Of a DNA stretch of 64,000 bases, positions 35,201 to 44,449 are shown piece by piece. The DNA is from Ctenosaura bakeri (lineage: Eukaryota > Chordata > Lepidosauria > Squamata > Iguanidae): the NCBI GenBank assembly GCA_948474755.1, contig CAOLHI010001149.1, positions 62,001 through 126,000 of the forward strand, given 5' to 3'. The notes beneath the pieces are model-generated. The model did not search any database. It was not told the origin of the DNA and saw only the letters and a list, made by a program, of their open reading frames with translations. A program made the translations under genes and the position numbers. Numbering within the stretch: position 1 is the stretch's first letter; every line of letters begins with the position of its first letter.

Positions 35201-36596
35201 AGGACCCCTGTATCCACAGATTTATGAACCACGGATTCAGTTATCTGCGGTTGGCCAGAATCAGCTGGGGGTGGGCATCAGGAGGTGGTGATCGTTCTCC
35301 CTGCTGTTTTCCTGCTTGCTGCTGCCACGATCAGGCCTGGGGCCGGCACCTGGAGGTGGAAAAACAGCTCTCCTGCTGCAATCCGGCCTGGGGCTGGCAG
35401 CAGACTGTTTTTCCACTGCCAGCCACCTGCCCCAGGCCCGATCGTGGTGGCAGCCAGTGGGAAAATGGCAGGGAGCACAGGACCCCACCCTCCCTGCTGT
35501 TTTCTCACCTGTGATCAGGCCAGGAGTGGGTGGTGGGTCAGGGTGTTTGGTACTATCCGCAGATTTCAGTATCTGTGGGGGGACGGAACCAATCCCCCAT
35601 GGATGCAGGGGTCCTATTGTATTCCGTTTTCAACATTCTATGGAATCCTGGAATTTGCAGTTCAGGGAGGGGCCTTAGGAATTCTCAGCTAGAGAGCTCT
35701 TTGGCCTCAGTAAACTGCAAATCCCAGAATTCCACAGGATGTTGAAAGTGAATTATAGCACTAGTAGTATAGTGCGGAAATGGCCTTGGTCACAAAACAT
35801 CAGAGACAGCAGAAATTTAAAAGTTCTGCTAAGCATGTGCAGAGTGACTTTGTTTCACATCCAAGGATCTACAGCCAGCTCACGTGCATACACCTAGAGC
35901 TCCAGCTGTAATGGTATGTCTCAAACCACACAACTTTCTCTTTATAAAGAATAATGTGTATAATCATACCGATAAGAGTTTTCTCAGCAGACTCCAACCT
36001 GTGGTCAAATATATCCTAAGCACTGAATAATGATGTATTTAAGTCTTTTACTCCAAGTCTCAACTCAAGTCTCAAGTCTCTACCTTCAAGTCTCAAGTTG
36101 AGTCTCAAGTCCTTGCAAGATACTTCCAAGTCAAGTTTCAAGTCTGGGAGCCAACTTTATACCCCAATCTATATTCCAGAATTACTGGACAGAGTCGAAT
36201 AAAGCCCTTTACTTTTGTAATTTTGCCAACTGCAGCTTTGGAAGTCCTTCTTACTTCCCATTGGGCTGTCCAATAAAGAGATTAGATTGACCAGCATATA
36301 TTTTTTCCAGATTTATTGACCATAGAAGACATTCATGTGTATTGAAAGCGCACCTATCATCTGTGCGTACCCCCCCCTAATATCCAGATCTCTTGTCTCT
36401 CTGCTCCACCGGCTGGCTCACCTGTTTCACCAGATGTCTCCTTTCCATGCTGCAGGTTAGCACCAGAATGGGAGAAGCTGCGGGCCACCATCACGGGACA
36501 GCGCCGAGCACTGCTGACCAGCAGGGGGCGAAGTTTGTGCAGAAAGACGGCAGGGTCCCGGGTGAAGAAGGGGCAGCACTGGAGGAGGGAGGCCAT
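23131..36596 (-). CDS. ALAS2: ALAS2: erythroid 5-aminolevulinate synthase (one-base frameshift in exon 10)
   Basis: Mitochondrial-matrix, PLP-dependent enzyme that condenses glycine and succinyl-CoA to 5-aminolevulinate, the first and rate-limiting step of erythroid heme synthesis. Coding exons: 36596-36422, 32983-32843, 32761-32663, 31705-31483, 29876-29692, 29564-29385, 26532-26368, 25341-25073, 24343-24182, 23294-23131. All phases agree except exon 24343-24182, which is 162 bases where 163 are required. With one base added the protein would be 587 residues, the human length. The presequence carries heme-regulatory Cys-Pro motifs at C8 (QCCPF), C33 (RRCPV) and C74 (QCPFI). The catalytic core starts near [12 protein letters not shown] and has [23 protein letters not shown] and SGTLGKAFG with the PLP lysine at 391. 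The end reads [20 protein letters not shown]2 is preferred over ALAS1 because of the 5'-UTR IRE and the synteny. Confidence 0.97.
23735..23945 (-). repeat. 5S rRNA-derived SINE
   Basis: The minus strand reads ATCCCATCTGATCTTGGAAG, then TTAAGCACAGTCAGC, resembling the internal promoter half of 5S rRNA. A SINE body follows (AACCCCGTCAAATTCATGAG). It is not a functional 5S gene, since the 5S 5' part and terminator are absent. Confidence 0.75.
24182..24343 (-). CDS. ALAS2: ALAS2 exon 10, carrying the frameshift
   Basis: Starts in phase 0 ([29 protein letters not shown]). It continues as [16 protein letters not shown] in the next frame and ends at a GTGAGT donor whose one-base phase fits exon 11. 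The break lies at the C5 run 24245-24249 (G5 on the coding strand, about codon 512). Read literally, the frame stops at a TGA near the exon end. Confidence 0.95.
24344..25072. other. ALAS2 intron 9
   Basis: Contains a CR1 3' fragment on the minus strand (24748-24880). Nothing else recognised. Confidence 0.6.
24748..24880 (-). repeat. CR1 LINE 3' fragment
   Basis: CATCCAGTCCAACCCCCTGC and ACAGATGGCCATCCAGCATC are antisense CR1 3'-end strings. Confidence 0.85.
25073..25341 (-). CDS. ALAS2: ALAS2 exon 9, PLP lysine
   Basis: Acceptor CCCCTGCAG, donor GTATGA. Encodes [14 protein letters not shown] (Lys391, Schiff base) through [16 protein letters not shown] to HIIPIR. Confidence 0.97.
25342..26367. 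other. ALAS2 intron 8
   Basis: A/T-rich sequence without a recognisable repeat or extra exon. Confidence 0.5.
26368..26532 (-). CDS. ALAS2: ALAS2 exon 8
   Basis: Encodes [17 protein letters not shown], then [19 protein letters not shown], and [10 protein letters not shown]. The Asp in FVDEVHA is the residue that contacts the PLP ring nitrogen in this family. Confidence 0.97.
26665..26860 (+). repeat. tRNA-derived SINE (ACA/Squam-like)
   Basis: GTTTGAGCATTGGACTAGAA, GGGCTTGAATCCCCACTGGG, TCACACTCTCTCAGCCTCAG and the tail TTGAAGGCACACAACAATAA occur in the order of the other copies. Confidence 0.85.
26950..27185 (+). repeat. tRNA-derived SINE (ACA/Squam-like)
   Basis: GAGCCAGTGTAGTGTAGTGA head, GGTTTGAATCCCTGCTGG box B region, body as in the other copies, and a CAG/CAA triplet tail (GCAGCAGCAGCAGCAACAAC). 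Confidence 0.85.
28080..28190 (-). repeat. SINE fragment
   Basis: The antisense tail/body strings TTGTGTGCTTTCAACTTACG and CCCAAGGTCACTCAGTGGG match the tRNA SINE family. Confidence 0.7.
28197..28790. repeat. Family A MITE interrupted by a GC-rich element
   Basis: The left arm (CATTTCTGCACTAGACTGTT through TTTAGGGAGGGGCC) ends near 28290. The right-arm piece (AGATTCCATAAGATGTTGAA) resumes near 28760. Between them (about 28305-28750) lies a GC-rich block with GGCCCTTTCCACGC on the left and GCAGAAAGGGCC on the right, apparently short inverted ends of a second non-autonomous element. Confidence 0.6.
29385..29564 (-). CDS. ALAS2: ALAS2 exon 7
   Basis: Encodes [20 protein letters not shown] through [13 protein letters not shown], with a TTTTACAG acceptor and GTAATT donor. 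Confidence 0.97.
29692..29876 (-). CDS. ALAS2: ALAS2 exon 6
   Basis: Encodes [20 protein letters not shown], the glycine-rich cofactor region, then [20 protein letters not shown]. Confidence 0.97.
29877..31482. other. ALAS2 intron 5
   Basis: Contains one copy of palindromic family D (30455-30778). Nothing else recognised. Confidence 0.55.
30455..30778. repeat. Palindromic repeat, family D, copy 1
   Basis: GCATTGCCCCCCAAACAAGA and CCAAATTTCTAGTATTGCAG on the left are mirrored by TGTAATGCTAGAAATTTGAG and GTAGAATTCTCATTTGGGAG on the right. Copy 2 lies at 34738-35042. Confidence 0.75.
31483..31705 (-). CDS. ALAS2: ALAS2 exon 5
   Basis: The acceptor CCTAACAG at 31706 was chosen because only it keeps the phase from exon 4 and gives [14 protein letters not shown]. 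The open frame runs further upstream, but those acceptors are out of phase. Encodes [15 protein letters not shown] and [20 protein letters not shown]. Confidence 0.95.
31862..32020. repeat. Palindromic MITE, family A
   Basis: Near-perfect hairpin with the short-loop CAGACCCCTCCCGAAACTGC centre; the arms differ at a few sites. Confidence 0.9.
32663..32761 (-). CDS. ALAS2: ALAS2 exon 4
   Basis: Encodes [19 protein letters not shown] through [11 protein letters not shown]; donor GTCAGT. This is the variable presequence-to-core linker. Confidence 0.9.
32843..32983 (-). CDS. ALAS2: ALAS2 exon 3
   Basis: Encodes [20 protein letters not shown], with the third Cys-Pro heme motif, and [14 protein letters not shown]. 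Confidence 0.92.
34738..35042. repeat. Palindromic repeat, family D, copy 2
   Basis: GGAATTGCCCCCCAAATAAG and CAAATTTCTAGCATTGCAGT on the left, with CTGCAACACTAGAAATTGAG and GTAAAATTCTCATCTGAG on the right, align with copy 1. Confidence 0.75.
35197..35619. mobile_element. Tigger/pogo-like non-autonomous element
   Basis: TIRs CAGTAGGACCCCTGTATCC and the complement of GGATGCAGGGGTCCTATTG are each flanked by TA, the expected target duplication of this superfamily. The GC-rich interior gives open frames on both strands but no transposase motifs. Confidence 0.75.
35622..35785. repeat. Family A MITE, left end truncated
   Basis: Starts within the arm (CGTTTTCAACATTCTATGGA) directly after the Tigger-like element and ends with the complete right arm AGTATAGTGCGGAAATGGCC. 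The Tigger-like element appears to have replaced or split its left end. Confidence 0.75.
36050..36145. repeat. Low-complexity CAAGTCT/TCAAGT tandem
   Basis: Irregular repeats of CAAGTCTCAAGTCT-type units. Confidence 0.8.
36422..36596 (-). CDS. ALAS2: ALAS2 exon 2, start codon and mitochondrial presequence
   Basis: ATG at 36596-36594, 16-20 bases after an AG acceptor at about 36614-36618. Encodes [20 protein letters not shown], an Arg/Ser-rich amphipathic presequence with two Cys-Pro heme motifs. Donor GTGAGC. Confidence 0.93.
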
Positions 36597-36750
36597 GGTA
36601 CCAAAATGTGGTGCTGCTTTCAGAGGAAAATTAAAACATAAGTGAGGAGGTAAGGTGGCAGAGGGTTTCTATTGACCTGTGATCCCTCATTACATTGAAT
36701 GTTTCTTTTCCCCTCTTCGTTCTGTAGTTTTCAAAGAAACAGTCCTGTTG

Positions 36751-36948
36751 GGGTCTTTCTGCACTACACTGGTATAGTGCTATTATTCCACTTTCAACCT
36801 CCTGTGGAATTCTGGGGTTTGTAGTTTCCTGAGGCCAAAGAGCTCTCTGGCTGAGAATTTCTCTGGCTGAGAAGCTGCAAACCCCAGGATTCCTCAGGAT
36901 GCTGAAAGTGGAATAATAGCACTATAACTGTGTAGTGCGGAAAGGCCC
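36751..36948. repeat. Palindromic MITE, family A
   Basis: TTTCTGCACTACACTGGTAT start and TGTAGTGCGGAAAGGCCC end, 155 bases upstream of ALAS2 exon 2 in gene orientation. Confidence 0.88.
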
Positions 36949-37140
36949 TGAGTCTCTTACAGCATAAAATGGAGAAAGGGAAGGGGGAAGGAAAGCTTTG
37001 TCCTAAAGAAGTGGATTGATTTCCAGGAAAGCACATCTACTATATAAAAGTCAAAGTCTGTGAGTTTGTCTGTGTCAGGCAAAGACCTCCTATGACTGGC
37101 TGTGTCAAGCGAGAAGACCTCATACGATTGGCTGCCTGTG

Positions 37141-37220
37141 AAGATTCTATGGAATCTTGGGGTTTGCAGTTTAGGGAGGGGCCTTTAGAATTCTCTGCCA
37201 GAGAGCTCTTGGGCCTGGCC
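37141..37220. repeat. Family A MITE fragment
   Basis: Only the central left part is present (GGAATCTTGGGGTTTGCAGT through CCAGAGAGCTCTTGGGCC). Confidence 0.7.
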
Positions 37221-37786
37221 AGTTGCTGTGGAGACAACGCCTAGGAGCAAGAAGGAGGAAGGCAGTGTATTCCCTCAGAAACCAAACCTCTGTATGTTAA
37301 CAGCTCTGAACACAGACTGCATTGATGACTATGGGGAAAAGTTACAAGTACTGGACAAGGCAGTTTAGGGAATTACAGACACAGGATCTCAAATCTGTGT
37401 ATTTCAACAGTGTGTATTTCATCTAATTCCTAAGGTAAGGTAAGGTAAGGTAATTCCTAAGGTATTTCTAACAGGTGTTACCTATGAGAAAATAAAATCC
37501 TGGGCAATGCTGGGTAAATATGCTAGTACTAAAATAAAAACCTGTTAATCTGAAAGGTGCTGCTACATCTCCCTCTCCCTAATCCTTCCTTCTATCTATG
37601 CTTCTTTTTTTTACAGTTAGAATGCTCAAGTGGTCTGGCATTCTGTCACTTTTAGCGCTATAAGAAAAATTATTTGAAAAAAAGAAAGAAATATATGGGA
37701 CAGGAAATGTGGATACTGGAGGAAGAGGACAGGGAGAGCTGCTTAGTTCATGGGATGGTGAGGACAAAGGGAAAGCATGCCTGCAC

Positions 37787-37955
37787 CTAGGGGTGCCAGA
37801 CTGAAGACTAGAGAGGGCACCTGTTGTGTAGAAGAGGGCATTTCACCAGGTGTTGCATGGTTGTGAGACAAGCAGTGCTTGCTGAAATTCCCCCTTCCAC
37901 ACAACCATTACAGGCATGGAAGCCCTCTCTAGTTTTCACTCTGGCAACCCTACCC
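37787..37955. repeat. Inverted-repeat MITE, family C, copy 2
   Basis: GGGGTGCCAGACTGAAGACT on the left and the complement of GTTTTCACTCTGGCAACCCT on the right. Shares arms with 10018-10190. Confidence 0.78.
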
Positions 37956-38678
37956 ACACCTCAAGCAAGAGAAAGATGCAGTTGTATAAAAGCATGAAGA
38001 CTGGGAGCGGCACTCAAATTTGCTACAACAGGCAACAGATTGGGGCCAAAACCCTGTATATTTGGGACACAGCTGGATGCAGAAGGGAAAACAGCCATGC
38101 AGAGGCACTGCAAGGCATGAAACAGAATACTGCAACGTTTACTTAAACTATTGGGTGTTGTATAGGAGCCCAGAGAGAGGCCTCAGCAGCTTGATGGAGG
38201 AACTCAGGTTTTATAGAACTCCCAAGCAAGAGCAGAAGGTGGCTTTTACACAGTGTCTGTCTTTTGAGCGTGGGTAGCATGTATCTTTTGTCAAACTGGG
38301 TCTGGCTGGGTCTGCTACCACTAGAAAGAGAGGAACAATGATTTTGCGTGGCAGATGCTAAGGGTCAGCAGTGGCCGGTGGCTGTCTAATGGCTCTTCTT
38401 GAGCTCCCTGACCTTCCTCTTCTCTTTGTGGGGACATCCCCTTGCCTCAGAAGACACCCTGAAACGTGCCTGCTGCACTGTGGTGGTGGTGGTGGAGTCC
38501 ATCGTGTTGCTAGTGTTGAAGTAGAACTTGACTGCCAACTCAAATCAGCATCTGTGCACAGAATGGAGTGTGCCCTATATTGTCCTTTGCCTCAGGCAAC
38601 AAACTGTCTTCTACTGGCCCTGTCTTGAATTGTGCTGCCTAAGCAGGACATTTAAGAACTGGGGAAAAATTATTTTTA

Positions 38679-38772
38679 TGTATGTATGTATGTGTGTGTG
38701 TGTGTGTGTGTGTGTATACACACACACACACACACATACGTGTGTGTGTGTGTGTACATATGTATGTATGTA
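38679..38772. repeat. (TG)n/(CA)n microsatellite
   Basis: Alternating TATG, TG, CA and TG runs form an imperfect palindrome. Confidence 0.93.
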
Positions 38773-40107
38773 ACAGCCACCTCTCTGATCTAATGATTAG
38801 CTTGGTGCATTTCATGCAGTAGGAAAATAAAATATGAAATAGAAAACAGGTTTCTGTGCTTTTTGCAGTGTGGGGCTTCAATCAGAACCAACATTATTTC
38901 TAAAAACAAATAGACAAGAATGTGATAAAGGAGGCTAAAATTACTACTATTACCTTTCAGTCTTCATGCGCTTATATTAATAATATATTATGGGGACTAA
39001 CTCCCTGACTGGTCAAAAACACTCTTCTTAACTCGTACTGAACTCTGCAAATAAAAAGATTACAGTGACGTAAATCAGTTGCACAGGAGTACCAACACAG
39101 AATGGAAGACTATGTGATTATGTCATGTGCCATATACTATGCCGATCATGTCAAAATTTCATGTGTTTCAAGATCGTTGTGCGTTAGGGCAAAAAGCTTA
39201 GAATAAATCCTGGAGTAGAGTTAAAAATATCAGTATCATCACCACCAGAATAATTTGCTTTTCAAGTGTTACTTTCAAAAGAAACAGCATGGATGAACTT
39301 CTGGAAAGAAAAGTCCAAGTGGCTGTTTTTTTTGTGTTTTTTTTAAGGGCTATGCTAATGATCTGTTGGTGTTTTCGGAGTGGATTGAAAAGGAAGAAGC
39401 TTACCACTTCAGTGTAAACTCTTTCAAGATTACGTGGGGCTAACCTGCTTCTATTCTGCCTTCTGGAAGTGCTAATTGCTCCACTTGAACAGCACAGAAA
39501 TAATTTTATGTATTTCAGAGATAGGTGATCATATCTATAACTAAGGACAAAATGAGTTATTGGAAGAATCTTATCTGTTCTCCAACACTTTTCTTGTTGT
39601 GAAAATCAGTTGTGGCACTGGTTGTGACATTTTACACTGCTGAGGTGTCGCTTTTCCTCTGTCAACTGGAAAACGAAGCCGAATCTGGGCAGAGAGCTCT
39701 AAGCACTGCCAGTCACAAGACTTTGAGCAATGATCTATTCCTCCTTTCCCTTCTTAATGGACATTGTTATTATACGACAGAAGAAGCTATGCCTCAGGCA
39801 ACATGGGTGCTGGGATCTTCATTCCCTGAACTCCCTATTTCTTATCTGGTCAAAGCTTTCTTGCTTTCTAGCTCAGCTTCATCCTTTCTCTCTTGTTGTT
39901 CCATATTATTGGAATTGTTTTGCTGGATTTATGCAGACTGCTCCCTTGATTATTGTTTTTAAATTTCAATTAAAAACTTTTCTTCTATTTGTTGAAATGT
40001 TTAAAGCGTTGGTTCAGTTTAACCTTTATAATTCTGTGTGTTCAGATTGTGTATGTTGAACAATTTCATTTATCATCATCATCATCATCATCTTTATTAT
40101 CTTTAGG

Positions 40108-40305
40108 TTGTAGTGGGTTTTCCGGGTTTTGAGGCTGTGTTCTATTAGTATTTTCTCCTGACGTTTTGTCTGCATCTGTGGCTAGCATCTTCAGAGGCTC
40201 TTCTGATCTTCTGATCCTCTGAAGATGCCAGCCACAGATGCAGGCAAAATGTCAGAAGAAAATACTAATAGAACACGACCTCAAAACCCGGAAAACCCAC
40301 TACAA
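40108..40305. repeat. Palindromic Penelope-like terminal repeat with hammerhead-like core
   Basis: Arms TTGTAGTGGGTTTTCCGGGT and ACCCGGAAAACCCACTACAA enclose complementary copies of a block containing CTGAAGATGCCAGCCACAGA (40219-40238) and GCATCTGTGGCTAGCATCTT (40173-40192). A CTGAAGA box is present on each strand, but the partner GAAA box is degraded (GGCAAAATG, and GACAAAACG on the minus strand). The flanking GATTCTGGCTGTGAAAGCCT fits the same repeat class. Confidence 0.5.
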
Positions 40306-40344
40306 TCTATGGATTCTGGCTGTGAAAGCCTTCGACTTTATATT

Positions 40345-40790
40345 TATTAGCTTTATCTATATCCTGCTTTTTTCCTTGAAAGGACTCAAAGCTGCTTACA
40401 ATACTTTAAAAAAAAGAAAACATAGTTAAACTGTAATCTAAAAAAGTTAAAACACAAATTAAAGGAGCAGTAATAATTAAAACAAAGTTAAAATAGATAT
40501 AAAAACAACTAACAAATCACAATTAAAAATAACCAACACCTTTCTTCAGTCAAGCAATAATCACATATTAAATGCCTGCCAAAATAAGAATGCCTTTAAT
40601 TGTCTCTAGAAAGCAGGCAGGGAGGGTGCCAGTCTGGCCTTCCTGGGAATTGAGTTCCACAGCCTGGGAGCAGCCACTGAAAAGGCCCTCTCCTGTGTTC
40701 CCACCAGATGCACCTCTGAAGATGGTGGGACGGAGAGAAAGGCCTCTCCAATGGATCTCAAAGTCCTGGCTGGTTAGACTTTATCCCCTG
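40345..40790. repeat. LINE-like interspersed repeat, copy 2
   Basis: AAGGACTCAAAGCTGCTTAC, an A-rich middle, then TTGAGTTCCACAGCCTGGGA and CTCCTGTGTTCCCACCAGAT, parallel to 1380-1745. Confidence 0.6.
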
Positions 40791-41814
40791 CCCTTCTTAC
40801 ATTATATTCTTACATTATATGGATGAGGGTGTCTGTTTCGTTGATATGTTTTTGTAAAGTGTCATGTACACTGATGTCAGTAAATATATAAATAAAGTTG
40901 AGGGATGCTGTCCCATTGCTAGTATTCAGTTAAGATTCAGCTGAGTCCGGCCACCTTCCGTATGGCAAAGGGGGAGGGGGGCTGCCATTGCTACGGCCTT
41001 TAGGCAGCAGAATGTCTTGGTCTGGCCTGGTGGCTTACAAATGGCTACTGCTCCTGCTTACACCCTGTAAGTGTCCAAAAATCCATTTAGGAAGGAGATA
41101 TGGAATAGCTGCACAATGCCTTTTGATTGTCTAGAATAGGGATGGGTATCGTGCTGCCTTCCGAGCAACCTTGTCACTGATAAGAAAAGGGCATCAGCTT
41201 TTAAAAAAATAACTCAGATGCCTCAAAAATGTCCTTAAAAGTAAATAAAACATAACTATGCAAGAGTAATAGTTACAGCCTGTGAAAAATATTACTTTGT
41301 TTCCATTTGTCACATTATGTCTGGAATTTAAATTTGTTATACCCTTCTCTCACTCGTCCTGCTATCACTGTTACATATAACTGTGTTGGTTGTAACTTAG
41401 AACTTTCCATCTTCTTTACAGATGAGCAAAATGAGCCTGGGAGATAAAATTACTTTACATCAGGCCAGATGGGGTGGTGAACATTGTTTATGTAGATTAA
41501 AAAAATAATTTCCACTTTTTTCTCTTAAACTATTAGAAACCAGAAAGCCTTGCTAATCTAATCTATTGCAGATGATCTACATTGTCCTCAGCTTTGTTTC
41601 GTATTGTGGGTCCATCTTCCTGGTCAAGACAAAATCACTATCTGGATGGATGTTGACTGTTTAAACCTCAGTGCCTCCCTGAAGATCACAGTCTCATTAT
41701 GGTGGTCATTTTAAGTGGACACATGATGTATGGACACAAACCAGGTATCAGTCTAGATGCTATCATTTACTGAACCTGCTCTGGTAGGTTGCCATTCTGG
41801 TGTGTGCGTGTGTG

Positions 41815-41850
41815 CACGCGCGCGCGTGTGTGTGTGAGAGAGAGAGACAG
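41815..41850. repeat. (CG/TG)n/(AG)n simple repeat
   Basis: CACGCGCGCGCGTGTGTGTG followed by GAGAGAGAG; potential Z-DNA-forming tract. Confidence 0.85.
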
Positions 41851-42228
41851 ACAGAATGTTTCCTTAAGCAATCTTGAAAGGTAATTGTCAGTTTCACCCC
41901 TTTTCATTTTGTTTGTTACCCTACTTCTCTCTCTTCTTCCTTCTGTCTCCTCCCCTGCAAAATATAAACTGCAAGCTCTTTGCCTATGGGGGCTTGTATT
42001 TTTTTTCTCTTGTTATTTTTGTTGTTCTGAGCAGGGATTTAAATCCTGGTCTCCTGGAGTTTTACTTCAGCATTCAGACCATCAACCACACTGGCATTCT
42101 GGCATGTTCAACTGTGCCGGTTTTATGTTTCTATATTTTCTTTTGGTTTTTATCACCAGATTATGGTCTACCGCTTTTGTGGTTTTACTGTTTTATGTCT
42201 GTATTTTATTTTATAGTGTGTGCTGCAC

Positions 42229-43137
42229 TTGTATGAAGCCAGCATGTTGTAACGCTTTGAATGCTGGACTAAAACTCTAGGACAGTGGTTCTCAACCTTC
42301 CTAATGCTGCGACCCTTTAATACAGTTCCTCATGTTGTGGTGACCCCCAACCATAAAATTATTTATTTAGTATTTACAATGCCTCCCCCCCAGCAAAGGC
42401 CGCCTTGCCAGCCAGGAATGGTGGGGCGAGCAGGGAGGGAAAGAGGAGCCACACGTCTCCCCCGGGAAAAAACTCCGAGAACCCCCCCGGGCTCTGCTTC
42501 TGCTTTGCTCTCGTTTCCGCTGGGGGGGCAGTGTGGGAAAAGTTTCCAGAGTGTCGACCCTGGCCGGGGGGGAGGAATCCCAGCGGCTTTGTCTTTTGCG
42601 CCGTGTGCAGCTCGCCCCCCCCTGGAAAAGCGCCGCCTTGCAGCCCCCCGGCCCTTCCGCAGCGCCCCCCAGGCTGGCCCGTCAGACAGTGGGGTAGGGG
42701 CCATGATGAGGAGAGGACCTGCCTCCTGTGCTGCCACTGCTCCCCCAGGCTGGCCCGTCAGACGGGAGGTTCTCCTGGTAGTGGAGAAGGGGAGCGATTT
42801 CAGTCCCTTCTGAACAGGGGGCAGGAGGACGCAAGCGCGTGGCTCGCGCTTGCACACCACCACCAAGGAGGGAATGGAGCCTAAGACCATCGGAAATATG
42901 TATTTTCCGATGGTCTTAGGCGACCCTGTGAAAGGGTCATTCGACCCCCAAAGGGGTTGAGAACCGCTGCTCTAGGAAATCGGGACTGAATCACCCACCT
43001 TGAATGACCTTAGGCAAGTTGCACTCTCTCAGACTCAGAGAAGGTTAATGGCACCTACCCCCTCTGAACTATTTTGCCAAGAAAACTCTGATAGGTCACT
43101 ATAAGATAGAAGTGACTTACAGACACATAACAACAAT
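42229..43137 (+). repeat. tRNA-derived SINE split by a SPIN element
   Basis: The head (AAGCCAGCATGTTGTAACGC, GAATGCTGGACTAAAACTCTA) lies before 42275 and the body and tail (GACCTTAGGCAAGTTGCACT, then AGACACATAACAACAA) after 42977. The hAT element sits between. Confidence 0.85.
42275..42977. mobile_element. SPIN-type hAT MITE with 8-bp target duplication and GC-rich interior
   Basis: The element (42283-42969) starts CAGTGGTTCTCAACCTTCCT, continues CAGTTCCTCATGTTGTGGTG and ends GGTTGAGAACCGCTG. These termini match the SPACE INVADERS hAT family known to have moved horizontally among tetrapods. The flanks are a perfect 8-bp duplication CTCTAGGA (42275-42282, 42970-42977), the hAT hallmark. The interior (about 42376-42878) is very GC-rich with open frames on both strands and no transposase motifs. 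An inverted repeat CCTAAGACCATCGGAAA lies at 42880-42920. Confidence 0.92.
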
Positions 43138-43264
43138 GCTACACTTCCTTATACAAAAATTTGGCTTATATATTTATGAAACAAACAAAAAAATCCCAAG
43201 CTGTTTCTTATTTTTACCAATTTTTACTACTCCTATAGTCCAATATTTGTCATGTAGCCTCAAT

Positions 43265-43490
43265 ATCATAAAGGGGCAAGATCCTGTTTGATCTTGGAAG
43301 TTAAGCTGGGTCAGCTCTGGTAAGTACTCAGATGGGAGACTGCCAATGAATACCAGTGCTATAGGCTATACATCAGAGCAAGGAACTGGCAAAACTATCT
43401 TGAAATATTCCTCACCTAAGAAAAACCTATTCATGGGGTTGCCATAGGTTGACCGGACACTTGAAGGCACATGTGCACACACTGAGTCCA
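43265..43490 (+). repeat. 5S rRNA-derived SINE
   Basis: GTTTGATCTTGGAAGTTAAG and GTACTCAGATGGGAGACTGC resemble the 5S internal control region. The tail is GGGTTGCCATAGGTTGACCG followed by GAAGGCACATGTGCACAC. Confidence 0.85.
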
Positions 43491-43929
43491 ACAGCTAGCA
43501 ACTCAGAACCGCCACCTAAAAACATATTGGTTTCCAGGTGGATAATCCTCTCCATGAGTTAACAGAGCTCTTATACAGCAATCATTTACTTCTGTGGGAA
43601 TTGCAGAAAATAATTTATCAGCAGGTGAGTGCTCAGTGCTTATGTCCAGGTTGCATATCCAGCAAGATCTTTGGACTAGCAGAATTCACTCCCCTTTGAG
43701 CAAGTGACACAACTGATTTTTCACTATTCTCCCTTCTTAACTACAGTGGGTGCAGGGAACCTTTGACCCTCCAGATGTTTTAAACTAGAGCTCCGTTAGT
43801 CTTTCATTGTCACACTGGATGGAACTGATGGGAGTTGTAGACCAAAATTACTGGAAGCCCAGTGGTTCTCTTGTATTGCACCTCTTCCCCAAAAAGTTAT
43901 TCCTGGGGATTGTGGGATCCTCCAGAACA

Positions 43930-44155
43930 GGAGTGGGCATGGTATAGAAGGGTACAGTGGGTGGGACTAGGATTCCAAGGTTTAAATCCCTGCTTAAGTG
44001 ATGGAAATTCACTGAGTGACCTTGGGAGCAAGTCACATGCTCTTCAACCTCAGAGGAAAGCAATGGCAAACTTCCTTGGACTAAATCTTGCTAAGAAACC
44101 CCATGTCAGGGTTGCCATAAATCAAAGTTGATTTGAAGGCACAGAACAACAATAA
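43930..44155 (+). repeat. tRNA-derived SINE
   Basis: TTTAAATCCCTGCTTAAGTG, TGACCTTGGGAGCAAGTCAC and TTTGAAGGCACAGAACAACA follow the common SINE order. Confidence 0.82.
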
Positions 44156-44449
44156 AGCTTGCATGAGTATAAGTGTTATCTGTTAGAGCAAAGCCAGCAG
44201 TAGATACAATCCTCTTTGTCTGTTTCCTGTTCTGCCTCCTAAAGAAGCCTCCCCATTTTGACCCATGGCAGCGCTGTTTCTCTATTGGTGGACCTGTTAG
44301 GGCGTTCACACATCACAGTTAGCCGTGTTTTACACTGCATGTGGTTTGTTGCTTAAACCACAAATTGCATAGCTAGTAACCAAATTGTGACTTGTCTTCT
44401 TGGTATCTGGTTTGTTTCCCTCCCACCACTTTTGCCAGGGGGTTGCAGG

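Larger units (their letters stand above)
32984..36421. other. ALAS2 intron 2
   Basis: Contains palindromic family D copy 2 (34738-35042), a Tigger-like element (35197-35619), a family A remnant (35622-35785) and a low-complexity CAAGTCT block (36050-36145). The rest is unrecognised. Confidence 0.55.

Noticed and set aside
36050..36145. CRISPR-like array of short repeats (CAAGTCT)
   Set aside because: Irregular low-complexity tandem in a vertebrate intron with no constant spacer length.
42304..42890. Open frames of 160-175 codons on both strands
   Set aside because: They lie inside the SPIN element and reflect GC-rich sequence; no domain is recognisable and both strands are equally open.
43265..43490. 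5S rRNA gene
   Set aside because: Only the internal control region is conserved and a SINE tail follows; the same structure recurs at 62870 and, inverted, at 23735.
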